64,000 nt of DNA. It comes from an uncultured Bacteroidales bacterium (GTDB lineage Bacteria > Bacteroidota > Bacteroidia > Bacteroidales > Paludibacteraceae). Within the stretch, counting starts at the first letter, position 1. The number at the start of each line of letters is the position of its first letter. Both the position numbers and the translations under genes were made by a program. Location of the stretch: the NCBI GenBank assembly GCA_902780235.1, contig CACZEL010000001.1, forward strand, positions 1-64,000, given 5' to 3'. Shown here in pieces: positions 44,401-51,476 of the stretch. The notes under the pieces were generated by a model that worked only from the letters and a program-made list of their open reading frames with translations, was not told the DNA's origin and did not search any database.

Positions 44401-46086
44401 AGCCGAAAGAATTTCAAGCCCAAGTCCTATACCCAGACGGTAGCGCTCACCAAAGGTGAGTCGGTCGAGATCACCCACCGTCTGAATAGCGAACTGCTCA
44501 CCGTCACCGTCGCGGACTCGACCGGAAAGTCCATCCCCGTCAGCTTCAAGCCGGACGGCAACACCAAGCTGAATCTCACGCCTAAGGCGACCTGCGCCAA
44601 TGCGACCGTCACCGTCACCACGCGTGACCCGAACGAGCGCACGCCGGCACAGATAGCAGGCGACATGTTCGCCTATGTCGGAACGATGATTCGACGTCTG
44701 CAGGTGACTTACCGCGAGACCAACTCCATGACTATTCCGGGCTTCGAACCCGAGGTCGGCTTCATGGGACAACGTAAGGTCAACGGCATCTATGCGCCGG
44801 GCTTCGATTTCTCCTTCGGTTTCATTCCCGCCAACATGATGGATCGTGCGAAGAGTCAAGGCTGGCTCTCCGGCGACACGACATCCATCCAACCTGCCAT
44901 TCGGGCTTATACCTCCGACCTCGACATCAAGTTGACGCTCGAACCCCTGCCCGGACTCAAGATCCAACTGAACGGCAAACGTTATGCCGCCCACTCGACC
45001 TCCGTCATCTACAGTTACGACCAACCGCAGGAGAACCTGACCGGATCGTTTAACATCACGCAGGTCGCTATCGGAACGATCTTCAGCCGCGTCGGCAAGG
45101 AGGAAGAGAACTTCGCCAATGCTGCCTACAGTCAGTTCCTCGACAACCGCAAGATTCTCACCGAACGCGTCCAGAACCAGTATATCGGTACCGAACTGCC
45201 GACGACCGGCTTCCTTAGCAATATTCCGAAGGGAACGAAATACGACCCCAATAAGCACGGTCGTGTCAGCAACACTTCCGCCGATGTACTTGTGCCTGCA
45301 TTCCTTGCGGCATATACAGGACGCGATGCTTCCAAGATGAACCTCAACCCCTTCTTGGGCTTCCTTAGCATCTTGCCGAACTGGTCTGTCACCTACGACG
45401 GGCTGGGCAAACTGCCGTGGATGAAAGACCATTTCAAGTCCGTCACCCTCACCCACGCGTACACTTGTAAGTACGCTATCGGTTCGTACGCTTCCTACTC
45501 AACATGGGTCGGTAATGACCAGAATAACAAGATGATCGGTTTCGTGCGTGACGTCGCTTCCGATGCCGCGCGTCCCAGTTCGGCATATGACATCGGCAAT
45601 GTCACCCTTACCGAAGCCTTCGCGCCGCTCATCGGACTCAACATGACGATGAAGAACTCGCTCAGTCTCAAGGCAGAGTACCGCAAACAGCGTAACCTCG
45701 CCCTCAACGTGACCTCTGTCCAACTGACCGAAGGTCATACCAATGAGTTCGTTGTCGGCGGCGGATATACGATCAAGAACCTCAGTTTCATCACCAAGAA
45801 GAAAGACGGAGGCGAGAAGAAAGTGAGCAACGATCTCAAACTGCAGGTCGATGTGTCCTATAAGGATGTCAAGATGCTGCTCCGTAAGGTGGAAGAAGGT
45901 ATCACGCAGGCTTCGTCAGGAAATAAGGTCTTCGCCATCAAGATCTCTGCCGACTATGTGCTGAGCCAGAAGATCAACCTGCAGCTCTTCTATGACCACC
46001 AGGGTACGACCCCGCTCATCTCGTCCTCCTACCCTGTCAAAGCGGATAATGTTGGCCTGAATATCAAGTTAATGCTTACGCGATAA
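38428..46086 (+). CDS. sprA: SprA, type IX secretion outer-membrane translocon
   Basis: A protein of about 2552 residues, the size and pattern of SprA (Sov), the giant outer-membrane barrel that forms the T9SS translocon. The signal peptide ends in DAFAQ. A charged linker (about 18-65), partly made from AGCCAAY repeats, precedes the first SprA domain (LGVQNFGELTRPASSLDLEDP-like), then long beta-rich stretches with typical DKVFGPGGV, IQGKVGSKLNFNLSYNTEA and the C-terminal LKLQVDVSYKDVKMLLRK. The only usual start is TTG 38428, which gives a signal peptide without a basic n-region; an ATT at 38404 would give MKRYLYILLLLW. It is the best evidence that this organism has a type IX system. Confidence 0.95.
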   Translation: MLLWLPCSMVVQDAFAQKTLKELVAEEKARKEAEKQAKEAEKEAKAKSQEPKAKSQKPTANSQDISPEEAADLVTETDSAIWAPTQVKQLGVQNFGELTRPASSLDLEDPNNITTTVEYQPETGTYILRTKIGDTDVTTPYMLTQQEYNQYTERQLMHQYWQQKIGEVEHNNEKKFDITDMKFNIGPADKVFGPGGVQLKMQGSAELLFGFKHQYIENPSLTARARNNNIFDFDEKIQASIQGKVGSKLNFNLSYNTEASFSFDQQNLKLNYKGEEDDIIQSIEAGNVTMDLPSSLIRGSQALFGIKTNLKFGKFKIQALISQQNSEAQTVSSKGGAQTTKFDISGDTYDENRHFFLAHFFREHYEQAMEYVPYVSSGAQINKIEVWITNKRGNYEQARNIVAFTDLGESDDHSKLKWGSAPKAAPDNNANGLYYKIKTDAPDFRQIDQTSIALSSVRDLNGDSLIGGIDYEKVESARLLTSSEYTLNSALGYISLKSALNQDEVLAVAYEYTYNGQIYQVGEFSTDQVRDTTTAAGTGKTAALALKVLKSSANAPNDYNPNRQAYIQSQIAAGRSKKELSYGTWDLMMKNIYSLGATSIQSEKFELYITYRNDSVGTDVQYLNEGPISGKQLLRVMNLDRLDQKNNASPDGRFDFIEGLTVYSSNGRIIFPVLEPFGSHLANVLGGETSDLAKKYCYQELYDSTLVQAQELSEKNKFRLTGKYKGTNGSEIRLGAMNVPRGSVTVTAGGATLIENVDYTVDYTMGTVTILNTSILESGTNVDVKLENQSTFSMQRKSLFGAHLEYEFNKDLVIGGTIMHLRERPLTTKVNTGSEPLANTIWGVNGSWKTEMQWLTNAIDKIPWITATAPSTFTLNAEFAHLIPGHTNDVGKVGTAYIDDFESTTTNIDVHYPSYWFLASTPTVFPESQDINKTTYNKNRAHLAWYTVDPIFGYPQSNTPAHIRNDLAALSDHRTRIVYQDEIYPNRQEASNVDTKLPILNLAYYPAERGQYNISADEIDANGQLIYTKDRWGGMMRRLDNTDFEKANIEYIQFWLMDPKHTNPDHPEDYDGELYINLGDISEDILRDGKKAFEHGLPVSDAEQNKVETTTWGLVPRATSTVVAFSNEAGSRAKQDVGLNGLTSEQEKTWPAYQQYLTDLQTKVTPSVWDSWAADRFSPRNDPAGDNYHYYRGSDYDEEQVSILDRYKHYNGTEGNSPATEQQTESYGTASTLTPDIEDINQDNTLNEYEKYYEYKIILRPDMMEVGKQNITEKKIRQVTLRNGQTVDVTWYQFKIPLKGKDMVTRGGIRNWKSIRFMRMYLTKFRYDTYLRFATMDLVRGEWRQYTRDLAPNGIAVVDTASISVQTVNIEENSTRTPVNYVLPPGVSRQTDPGQAQLIAQNEQAMVLRVMNLSPHDARAMYKNTGYDMRQYKNLQMFVHAEKMESLDPDLKDGDLTCFIRLGTDLRNNYYEYEIPLHLTAPGMYNNNNEADREKVWPTENMFDFPLQALVAAKTARNKAKRAGNEGVGNNIPYTIYDDANDKPQNKITVLGNPTLEEVETIMIGVRNNGQHTASGEIWVNELRLSQFNEQGGVAAMANAALAISDIAQVNVAGRLETAGYGSIESNVLDRNLENFYQLSVSAALEGGRLFPEQAKIQMPLYVSYSNETTSPDFDPLDTDVKLKETLDTYDTKEQKDSIKQMSNTVHEATSFSVSNMKVNIHSKKRDMFYDPANFSISASYNKQNEHSPDMEKNITTDHKGSFQYAYSFNPKPWEPFSKVEKVSKVKFLKEMNFYYLPQSWAFNTNMHRTFSHMKMRDLAGASVDAMDLTYSKDFTWDRNVDIKYDFTKNMKFTFQSAMNAIIDEGKYTPEILKAGYFDAEFNNDKYEAWKDTIQHSLAKWGKPYTYQQVFTASWNVPFNRIPGLDALSANASYNANYNWTRTASSLSGLDRGNTVSSTQTWQVDGGINFETWYGKSKYWKTMTQRYTGRNSRKNFKPKSYTQTVALTKGESVEITHRLNSELLTVTVADSTGKSIPVSFKPDGNTKLNLTPKATCANATVTVTTRDPNERTPAQIAGDMFAYVGTMIRRLQVTYRETNSMTIPGFEPEVGFMGQRKVNGIYAPGFDFSFGFIPANMMDRAKSQGWLSGDTTSIQPAIRAYTSDLDIKLTLEPLPGLKIQLNGKRYAAHSTSVIYSYDQPQENLTGSFNITQVAIGTIFSRVGKEEENFANAAYSQFLDNRKILTERVQNQYIGTELPTTGFLSNIPKGTKYDPNKHGRVSNTSADVLVPAFLAAYTGRDASKMNLNPFLGFLSILPNWSVTYDGLGKLPWMKDHFKSVTLTHAYTCKYAIGSYASYSTWVGNDQNNKMIGFVRDVASDAARPSSAYDIGNVTLTEAFAPLIGLNMTMKNSLSLKAEYRKQRNLALNVTSVQLTEGHTNEFVVGGGYTIKNLSFITKKKDGGEKKVSNDLKLQVDVSYKDVKMLLRKVEEGITQASSGNKVFAIKISADYVLSQKINLQLFYDHQGTTPLISSSYPVKADNVGLNIKLMLTR
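38561..38617 (+). repeat. AGCCAAY heptamer array in the sprA N-terminal linker
   Basis: Eight units of AGCCAAG/AGCTAAG/AGCCAAA/AGCCAAC encode KAKSQEPKAKSQKPTANSQ just after the signal peptide. Confidence 0.85.
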
Positions 46087-46113
46087 TAGCTAATAGCCAA
46101 CAGCTAACAGCCA
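46085..46113 (+). repeat. AGCCAAY array at the sprA / NadR-like junction
   Basis: AGCTAAT, AGCCAAC, AGCTAAC and AGCCA in tandem fill the whole gap between the sprA stop and the next ATG. Confidence 0.85.
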
Positions 46114-46587
46114 ATGTACAAAGTCGCCCTCATAGGACCGGAATCTAGCGGAAAGACCACGCTTGCTCGTTATCTCGCGCGAAGATATAATGGTACATAC
46201 GTGCCCGAGTACGCCCGTGAGTACGTCGAGCGCAAAGGTACAACCGACGTCACCTTCGACGAACTCTGCGAAATAGCGAAATACCAAATCGAAGAGATAA
46301 AGCTAATAGCTAATAGCCAAAAGCCAATAGCCTTTTTCGACACCGAACTCATCGTGACGAAAATCTGGTTCGAATATGCCTTCGGTCGCGTGCCCGAATG
46401 GCTCAACGAAGCCATTCTCCGTTATCCGATGGACGTCTATCTGCTGACCTATCCGGATCTCCCTTGGATCCCCGACCCTGCCCGCTCCAACGGCTCAGAC
46501 GCCATCCGCCTTGAACTCTTCCACCGCTACGAATCCGAAATCCAAGCCCTCGACATACCCTATTATATCATCAAACATTGCATATAG
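46114..46587 (+). CDS. NadR-like P-loop kinase / AAA family ATPase
   Basis: A 157-residue P-loop protein: Walker A GPESSGKTTL (8-17), YVPEYAREYVE, and FDTELIVTKIW, which match the nicotinamide riboside kinase domain of NadR-like proteins. The domain is near family length but ends soon after the YIIKHCI strand. It may phosphorylate nicotinamide riboside; without the NMN adenylyltransferase domain this stays tentative. A short AGCCAAY insert (LIANSQKPIA) lies before the DTE segment. A terminator follows at 46595. Confidence 0.75.
   Translation: MYKVALIGPESSGKTTLARYLARRYNGTYVPEYAREYVERKGTTDVTFDELCEIAKYQIEEIKLIANSQKPIAFFDTELIVTKIWFEYAFGRVPEWLNEAILRYPMDVYLLTYPDLPWIPDPARSNGSDAIRLELFHRYESEIQALDIPYYIIKHCI
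46300..46332 (+). repeat. AGCCAAY heptamer array inside the NadR-like gene
   Basis: AGCTAAT, AGCTAAT, AGCCAAA, AGCCAAT and AGCC encode KLIANSQKPIA between a helix and the strand with the DTE motif. Confidence 0.85.
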
Positions 46588-46594
46588 ACACAGA

Positions 46595-46625
46595 AAAAAA
46601 ATCGCCCTAAATGAGCGATTTTTTT
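46595..46625 (+). terminator. terminator after the NadR-like gene
   Basis: AAAAAAATCGC (46595-46605) pairs with GCGATTTTTTT (46615-46625), 9-nt loop, ending in a T7 run; a good intrinsic terminator before the typA promoter. Confidence 0.85.
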
Positions 46626-46633
46626 GATTTTAC

Positions 46634-46664
46634 TTGCATATTCCAAATATTTGTAGTAATTTTG
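46634..46664 (+). promoter_or_regulatory. promoter of typA
   Basis: TTG (46634-46636) continues as CATATTCC; 20-bp spacer; -7 box TAATTTTG (46657-46664). The typA leader is about 50 nt and contains a GTGCGC repeat (46685-46700). Confidence 0.8.
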
Positions 46665-46720
46665 CACGCTAATTTGCAATAATGTGCGCTTGTGCGCACG
46701 GGACGATATAAATAAAGTTT

Positions 46721-48532
46721 ATGCAAAACATACGAAACATAGCAATTATTGCACATGTGGACCATGGTAAAACGACCTTGGTCGATAAGATGCTTTACAC
46801 CGCGCATGTAGTGAGTCAGAAGTCGGAATTCAGCGATCAGCCGAAAGAGTTGATCTTGGATAACAACGACCTCGAGCGTGAGCGCGGTATCACGATTTTG
46901 GCGAAGAATGTAGCGATCGAATACAAGGGTACGAAGATCAACATTATCGACACTCCGGGTCACGCGGACTTCGGCGGTGAGGTAGAGCGCGTGCTGAACA
47001 TGGCAGACGGCGTACTGCTGTTGGTAGATGCCTTCGAGGGCGCGATGCCGCAGACCCGTTTTGTGCTGCAGAAAGCCCTTGAGATCGGTTTGAAACCCAT
47101 CGTGGTGATCAACAAAGTAGATAAGCTCAACTGCCGTCCGGACGAGGTGCAAGAAGAGGTGTTTGACCTGATGTGTAACCTGAACGCGACGGACGATCAG
47201 TTGGATTTCCAGACCCTGTACGGTAGTGCCAAGCAAGGCTGGATGTCGACCGACTGGAAGAAACCGACGACGGACTTGACGGATTTGATGGACGCCATCA
47301 TCGAGTATATCCCTGCGCCGCAGGAGAATCCCGGTACGCCGCAGATGCTCGTCACTTCGCTGGACTATAACTCTTACGTAGGACGTATCGCCATCGGTCG
47401 TGTCCACCGTGGAGAGTTCAAGGACGGACAGATGGTGACGCTGGCGAAGAAAGATGGCACGATGGTAAAAACGAAGATCAAGGAACTGCATACCTTCTCC
47501 GGCATGGGTCACGTAAAGACCGATGTGGTGAAGAACGGCGACATCTGCGCCATGATCGGTATCGACGGCTTTGAGATCGGCGACACTGTCTGCGACGCAG
47601 AGAACCCCGAGGCACTCAAGCCGATCGCTATCGACGAGCCGACGATGAGTATGACCTTCTGCATCAACGACAGTCCGTTCTTCGGACAAGACGGCAAGTA
47701 TGTGACGAGTCGTCATATACAAGATCGTCTGAACAAAGAGCTCGAGAAGAACCTTGCTTTGCGCGTTGAGAAGGGAGCCGAAGAGAGCAGTTGGCGTGTG
47801 TATGGTCGTGGTGTACTGCATCTGTCGGTGCTCATCGAGACCATGCGTCGCGAGGGATACGAACTGCAGGTTGGTCAACCGCAGGTGATCATCAAAGAGA
47901 TCAACGGCGTCAAGTGCGAGCCGGTAGAGAGCCTGACGGTGAACACGCCGGAAGAGTGCAGCGGAAAGATCATCGAGTTCGTCTCCACCCACAAGGGCGA
48001 GATGACGAAGATGGAGATGGTCAACGACCGCGTACACCTCGAGTTCACGATCCCGAGCCGCGGTATCATGGGTATGAGAACCTATGTGATGAACGTATCT
48101 GCCGGTGAAGCAATCATGGCGCACCGTTTCCTGGAGTACCAACCGTGGAAAGGTGAGATCGTGAAACGTAATAACGGTTCGCTCATCGCCATGGAAGCCG
48201 GAACGGCTTATGCCTATGCACTGGATAAGTTACAGGATCGCGGTAAGTTCTTCATCGATCCGCAGGAAGAGGTCTATGCCGGACAGGTGGTCGGCGAGAA
48301 CGCGAAGGAAGGCGATATCGTGATCAATGTGACCAAGAGCAAGAAATTGACCAATATGCGTTCGAAGAGCGCAGACGACAAAGCCGTTCTGCCGCCGCCG
48401 GTACGAATGAGCCTCGAAGAGGCACTCGAGTACATCAAAGAGGATGAGTACGTAGAGGTAACGCCGCACGCAATGCGTATCCGCAAGATCATATTGGATG
48501 AACTGGAGCGCAAACGCGCGGGAAGAGCATAA
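46721..48532 (+). CDS. typA: translational GTPase TypA/BipA
   Basis: A 603-residue GTPase: G1 [10 protein letters not shown] (11-20), [13 protein letters not shown] (switch I), [15 protein letters not shown] (G3), NKVDKLNCR (G4), then EF-Tu domain 2, an EF-G-like domain V and the BipA-specific C-terminal domain ([17 protein letters not shown] [13 protein letters not shown]). It acts on ribosomes in stress and assembly. The length fits the family. It shares its transcript with the trigger factor gene 37 bp downstream. Confidence 0.97.
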   Translation: MQNIRNIAIIAHVDHGKTTLVDKMLYTAHVVSQKSEFSDQPKELILDNNDLERERGITILAKNVAIEYKGTKINIIDTPGHADFGGEVERVLNMADGVLLLVDAFEGAMPQTRFVLQKALEIGLKPIVVINKVDKLNCRPDEVQEEVFDLMCNLNATDDQLDFQTLYGSAKQGWMSTDWKKPTTDLTDLMDAIIEYIPAPQENPGTPQMLVTSLDYNSYVGRIAIGRVHRGEFKDGQMVTLAKKDGTMVKTKIKELHTFSGMGHVKTDVVKNGDICAMIGIDGFEIGDTVCDAENPEALKPIAIDEPTMSMTFCINDSPFFGQDGKYVTSRHIQDRLNKELEKNLALRVEKGAEESSWRVYGRGVLHLSVLIETMRREGYELQVGQPQVIIKEINGVKCEPVESLTVNTPEECSGKIIEFVSTHKGEMTKMEMVNDRVHLEFTIPSRGIMGMRTYVMNVSAGEAIMAHRFLEYQPWKGEIVKRNNGSLIAMEAGTAYAYALDKLQDRGKFFIDPQEEVYAGQVVGENAKEGDIVINVTKSKKLTNMRSKSADDKAVLPPPVRMSLEEALEYIKEDEYVEVTPHAMRIRKIILDELERKRAGRA

Positions 48533-48535
48533 ATC

Positions 48536-48566
48536 GGAATAATTAGAATAATCAGAATAATCAGAA
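48536..48566 (+). repeat. AATAATCAG tandem array between typA and tig
   Basis: Period 9: AATAATTAG, AATAATCAG, AATAATCAG, ending 3 bp before the tig ATG. Confidence 0.8.
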
Positions 48567-48569
48567 TTT

Positions 48570-49652
48570 ATGAAAACTGAACAAAGTGAATTGAAAGACC
48601 TGCAGGCAGTGGTGACGATCACGATCGAGCCGGCTGACTATCAGGAGGAAGTTGCAAAGCAACTGAAAGAAGTGCGCCACAAAGCGCAGATGCCGGGTTT
48701 CCGTCCGGGAATGGTACCGGCAGGCTTGGTAAAGAAAATGTACGGAAAGGGTATCCTGGCAGACGTACTGAACAAGAAAGTGGGCGAAGGTCTGCAGAAG
48801 CATATCGAGGACAACAAGTTGCAGATCCTCGGTGATCCACTGCCGAACCGTGAGCAAGGAAACGTGGATCTTGACCACGAGGAGACCTTCACGTTCGCGT
48901 TCGACATCGCTGTGGCTCCGGAGTTCGACGCCAAACTGAATGGCAAGAACAAGATTCCTGAGTACACCATCGAGGCAACGGAAGAGATGATCAACAAGCA
49001 AGTTGAGGCTTACACCAACCGTTTCGGCGAGTACATCCCGGAGGACAAGGAGAAAGGTACGCAAGCAGAGGTTAAACCCTGCGCTATCGACGCTGAGTTG
49101 TTCGCAAAAGTTTACGGCGCAGACGCACCGAAAGATGAGGCTGGTTTCCGCGCTCGCATCAAAGAGGACATCGAGCGCAGCCTTGCAGAAGAGAGCAAGT
49201 ACCGCTTCGGCATCGACGTGAAAACTGCTGTGATGAAGAAGATGGAGAAGGTAGAATTCCCGGTTGATTTCCTCAAACGTTGGGTGCTTGAGACGAACGA
49301 GAAAATGACCCAAGAGGAGCTCGATAAGGACTTCGACAAGATGCTTGACGAACTCAAATGGCACCTCGCGAAAGATCAACTCATGAAAGAGTACAAGATC
49401 GACGTGGAGAAAGAGGAGGTAGAAGCCTTCGCAAAACGTATCGCTAAGATGCAGTTCATGCAGTACGGTCTGATGAACGTAGAGGACGCTATGCTCGCTC
49501 AATACGCTCAGGAGATGCTCAAGAACGAAGATCAGCTGCGCGGCATCGTAGAGCGCGTTGTTGAGGACAAGATCTTCGCGGCTATCAAAGGCATCGTCAA
49601 AGTAGAAGCCAAGACCGTTAGTCAGGAGGACTTCGACAAGTTGTTTAAATAA
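48570..49652 (+). CDS. tig: trigger factor lacking most of the PPIase domain
   Basis: A 360-residue trigger factor; typical Bacteroidota and E. coli ones are about 430-450. The ribosome-binding N-domain is intact (MPGFRPGMVPAGLVKKMYGK, 41-60). Where the FKBP-like PPIase domain should lie (about 150-245) there is only a short stretch (about 155-178, GEYIPEDKEKGTQAEVKP), followed directly by the C-terminal chaperone arms (FAKVYG, then EEFRARIK-type FRARIKEDIERSLAEES). It should still bind nascent chains at the tunnel exit. The gene is otherwise normal in codon use and reads through without a frameshift. Confidence 0.88.
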   Translation: MKTEQSELKDLQAVVTITIEPADYQEEVAKQLKEVRHKAQMPGFRPGMVPAGLVKKMYGKGILADVLNKKVGEGLQKHIEDNKLQILGDPLPNREQGNVDLDHEETFTFAFDIAVAPEFDAKLNGKNKIPEYTIEATEEMINKQVEAYTNRFGEYIPEDKEKGTQAEVKPCAIDAELFAKVYGADAPKDEAGFRARIKEDIERSLAEESKYRFGIDVKTAVMKKMEKVEFPVDFLKRWVLETNEKMTQEELDKDFDKMLDELKWHLAKDQLMKEYKIDVEKEEVEAFAKRIAKMQFMQYGLMNVEDAMLAQYAQEMLKNEDQLRGIVERVVEDKIFAAIKGIVKVEAKTVSQEDFDKLFK

Positions 49653-49666
49653 ACCAAGATTGGTTT

Positions 49667-51004
49667 ATGACAAGGATTCATTTTATTGCTATTGGTGGAG
49701 CGGCGATGCATAATTTGGCATTGGCCGTTGCCTCCAAGGCGGGATACAAAGTGACGGGGTCGGATGATGAAATCTTCGACCCTGCTTTGTCTCATCTGCG
49801 TGACGCAGGTCTGCTGCCGGACGAGATGGGCTGGCATCCCGAACGTATCACGCCGGACATCGACGCCATCATCTTAGGAATGCATGCCCGCGAGGATAAC
49901 CCGGAGTTGGTGCGTGCCCGTGAACTGGGCATCAAGATATACTCATTCCCCGAGTACTTGTACGAGCAGACGAAAGACAAGATCCGTATCGTGGTAGGCG
50001 GTTCGCACGGTAAGACGACCACGACCTCAATGATCCTCTATGTGCTCAACCGCCTCGGCATCGAAGCCGATTACATGGTGGGCGCACAGATCGAAGGTTT
50101 CGAGCGCATGGTGCGCCTGAGCGATACGGCGAAGTACGCCGTCTTCGAGGGCGATGAGTACCTCACTTCCCCACTCGACCTGCGATCCAAGTTCCTTTGG
50201 TATCACCCGCATGTAGCCATCCTGACCGGCATCGCATGGGATCATATCAATGTGTTCCCGACGTTCCCGGAGTACGTAGAGACCTTCCGCAAGTTCGTAA
50301 AGAGCATCGAGCCGAAAGGATCGTTCATCTATTATAAGGGAGATGAGAATCTGCGACAAATCGCCGGCGAGATGACGTCATTACGTCATGACGATATGTC
50401 GATAATCCCATACGACGCGTATGACGGTAAGGTCGAGATGCAAGTGTTCGGCAAGCACAATATGCAGAACCTGCAGGCAGCGATGCTGGCATGTCATTGT
50501 ATCGGCGTGAGTCCCGATGATTTCTATCGCGAGATAGCGTCCTTCACCGGTGCGTCGAACCGTTTGGAGAAGATCTGCGAGACCGAATCCTGCGTGGCAT
50601 ACAAAGATTTCGCGCATAGTCCTTCCAAACTCAAAGCGACCGTCAATGCCGTTCGGGAACGTTACCCGAACAAGAAACTGATCGCGTGCATGGAGTTGCA
50701 TACGTTCTCGAGTCTGATGGCGGATTTTCTACCGCAGTACAAAGGTTGTATGGCAGAAGCAGACCTTGCTTTCGTCTATTTCAATCCCAAAGTCATCGAG
50801 CATAAACGGCTCACTCCGATCACGGCAGAAGAGGTTCAAGAAGCGTTTGGCACGGAAAATGTAGAGGTATTTACAGAGAGCGAAGCGCTGCAGGACAAAT
50901 TACGCAGCCTCAGCTACGAGAACACGGCATTGTTAATGATGTCCTCAGGCACTTTTGACGGAATTAATGTGAAGGAGTTCGCGGAGCAACTCATTGCGAA
51001 TTAG
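49667..51004 (+). CDS. mpl: Mpl-type muropeptide ligase (MurC-like)
   Basis: A 445-residue Mur ligase. N-terminal Rossmann FIAIGGAAMHNLA (6-18), ATP loop GGSHGKTTTT (about 110-119), EGDEYLTSPLDLRSKFLWYHP and TFPEYVETF. The EGDEY motif and the order of features match Mpl (UDP-MurNAc:L-Ala-gamma-D-Glu-meso-DAP ligase) used in peptidoglycan recycling; MurC itself is the alternative. A small hairpin AAACCA-AGA-TTGGTTT (49651-49666) lies right before the ATG. Confidence 0.85.
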   Translation: MTRIHFIAIGGAAMHNLALAVASKAGYKVTGSDDEIFDPALSHLRDAGLLPDEMGWHPERITPDIDAIILGMHAREDNPELVRARELGIKIYSFPEYLYEQTKDKIRIVVGGSHGKTTTTSMILYVLNRLGIEADYMVGAQIEGFERMVRLSDTAKYAVFEGDEYLTSPLDLRSKFLWYHPHVAILTGIAWDHINVFPTFPEYVETFRKFVKSIEPKGSFIYYKGDENLRQIAGEMTSLRHDDMSIIPYDAYDGKVEMQVFGKHNMQNLQAAMLACHCIGVSPDDFYREIASFTGASNRLEKICETESCVAYKDFAHSPSKLKATVNAVRERYPNKKLIACMELHTFSSLMADFLPQYKGCMAEADLAFVYFNPKVIEHKRLTPITAEEVQEAFGTENVEVFTESEALQDKLRSLSYENTALLMMSSGTFDGINVKEFAEQLIAN

Positions 51005-51017
51005 TGAATTAGAGAAT

Positions 51018-51449
51018 ATGGATAAACAAACAAGACGCGACTACTTATATATGCGCATGGCGCGGACATGGGCGGAGAACAGTTACTGCGTTCGCCGTAA
51101 GGTAGGCGCATTACTGGTCAAGAACCAGATGATCATCTCCGACGGTTACAACGGTACCCCTTCGGGTTTCGAGAATATTTGCGAAGATGAAAACAATGTG
51201 AGCAAACCCTATGTGCTGCATGCTGAAGCGAATGCGCTGACCAAGGTAGCCCGCTCGAACAACAGTTCGGACGGCGCGACACTGTACGTCACCGCTTCGC
51301 CTTGCCTGGAGTGCTCCAAACTCATCATCCAGTCCGGCATCAAACGGGTCGTTTACGGCGAAGAGTACCGCATCATGGACGGCGTGGAACTGCTCAAAAG
51401 AGCAGGCATTGAGGTCGTTTTCCTGAACGACCAGAAAAGTGAAAAGTGA
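51018..51449 (+). CDS. dCMP deaminase / zinc-binding deaminase
   Basis: A 143-residue cytidine/deoxycytidylate deaminase-family protein: zinc ligands in LHAEANAL (HAE, about 64-66) and TASPCLECSKLII (PCxxC, about 90-95), and NGTPSGF, which binds the nucleotide. It probably converts dCMP to dUMP (ComEB-type). The ATG at 51018 is chosen; a longer frame from 50994 overlaps mpl. The C-terminal QKSEK and stop are encoded by the start of a heptamer array. Confidence 0.9.
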   Translation: MDKQTRRDYLYMRMARTWAENSYCVRRKVGALLVKNQMIISDGYNGTPSGFENICEDENNVSKPYVLHAEANALTKVARSNNSSDGATLYVTASPCLECSKLIIQSGIKRVVYGEEYRIMDGVELLKRAGIEVVFLNDQKSEK

Positions 51450-51470
51450 AAAGTGAAAGGTGAAAAGTAA
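51434..51470 (+). repeat. AAGTGAA/GGTGAAA heptamer array
   Basis: AAAAGTG, AAAAGTG, AAAAGTG, AAAGGTG and AAAAGTA units encode the end of the dCMP deaminase, its stop, and form the ribosome-binding leader of the S41 protease gene. Confidence 0.85.
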
Positions 51471-51476
51471 AAAACT

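Noticed and set aside
44266..45456. Minus-strand frame inside sprA
   Set aside because: Shadow of a GC-rich coding frame; sprA continues through it with normal family sequence.
46607..48142. Long minus-strand frame opposite typA (511 codons)
   Set aside because: It is a shadow of the typA codon pattern; typA has a full set of GTPase motifs and its own promoter.
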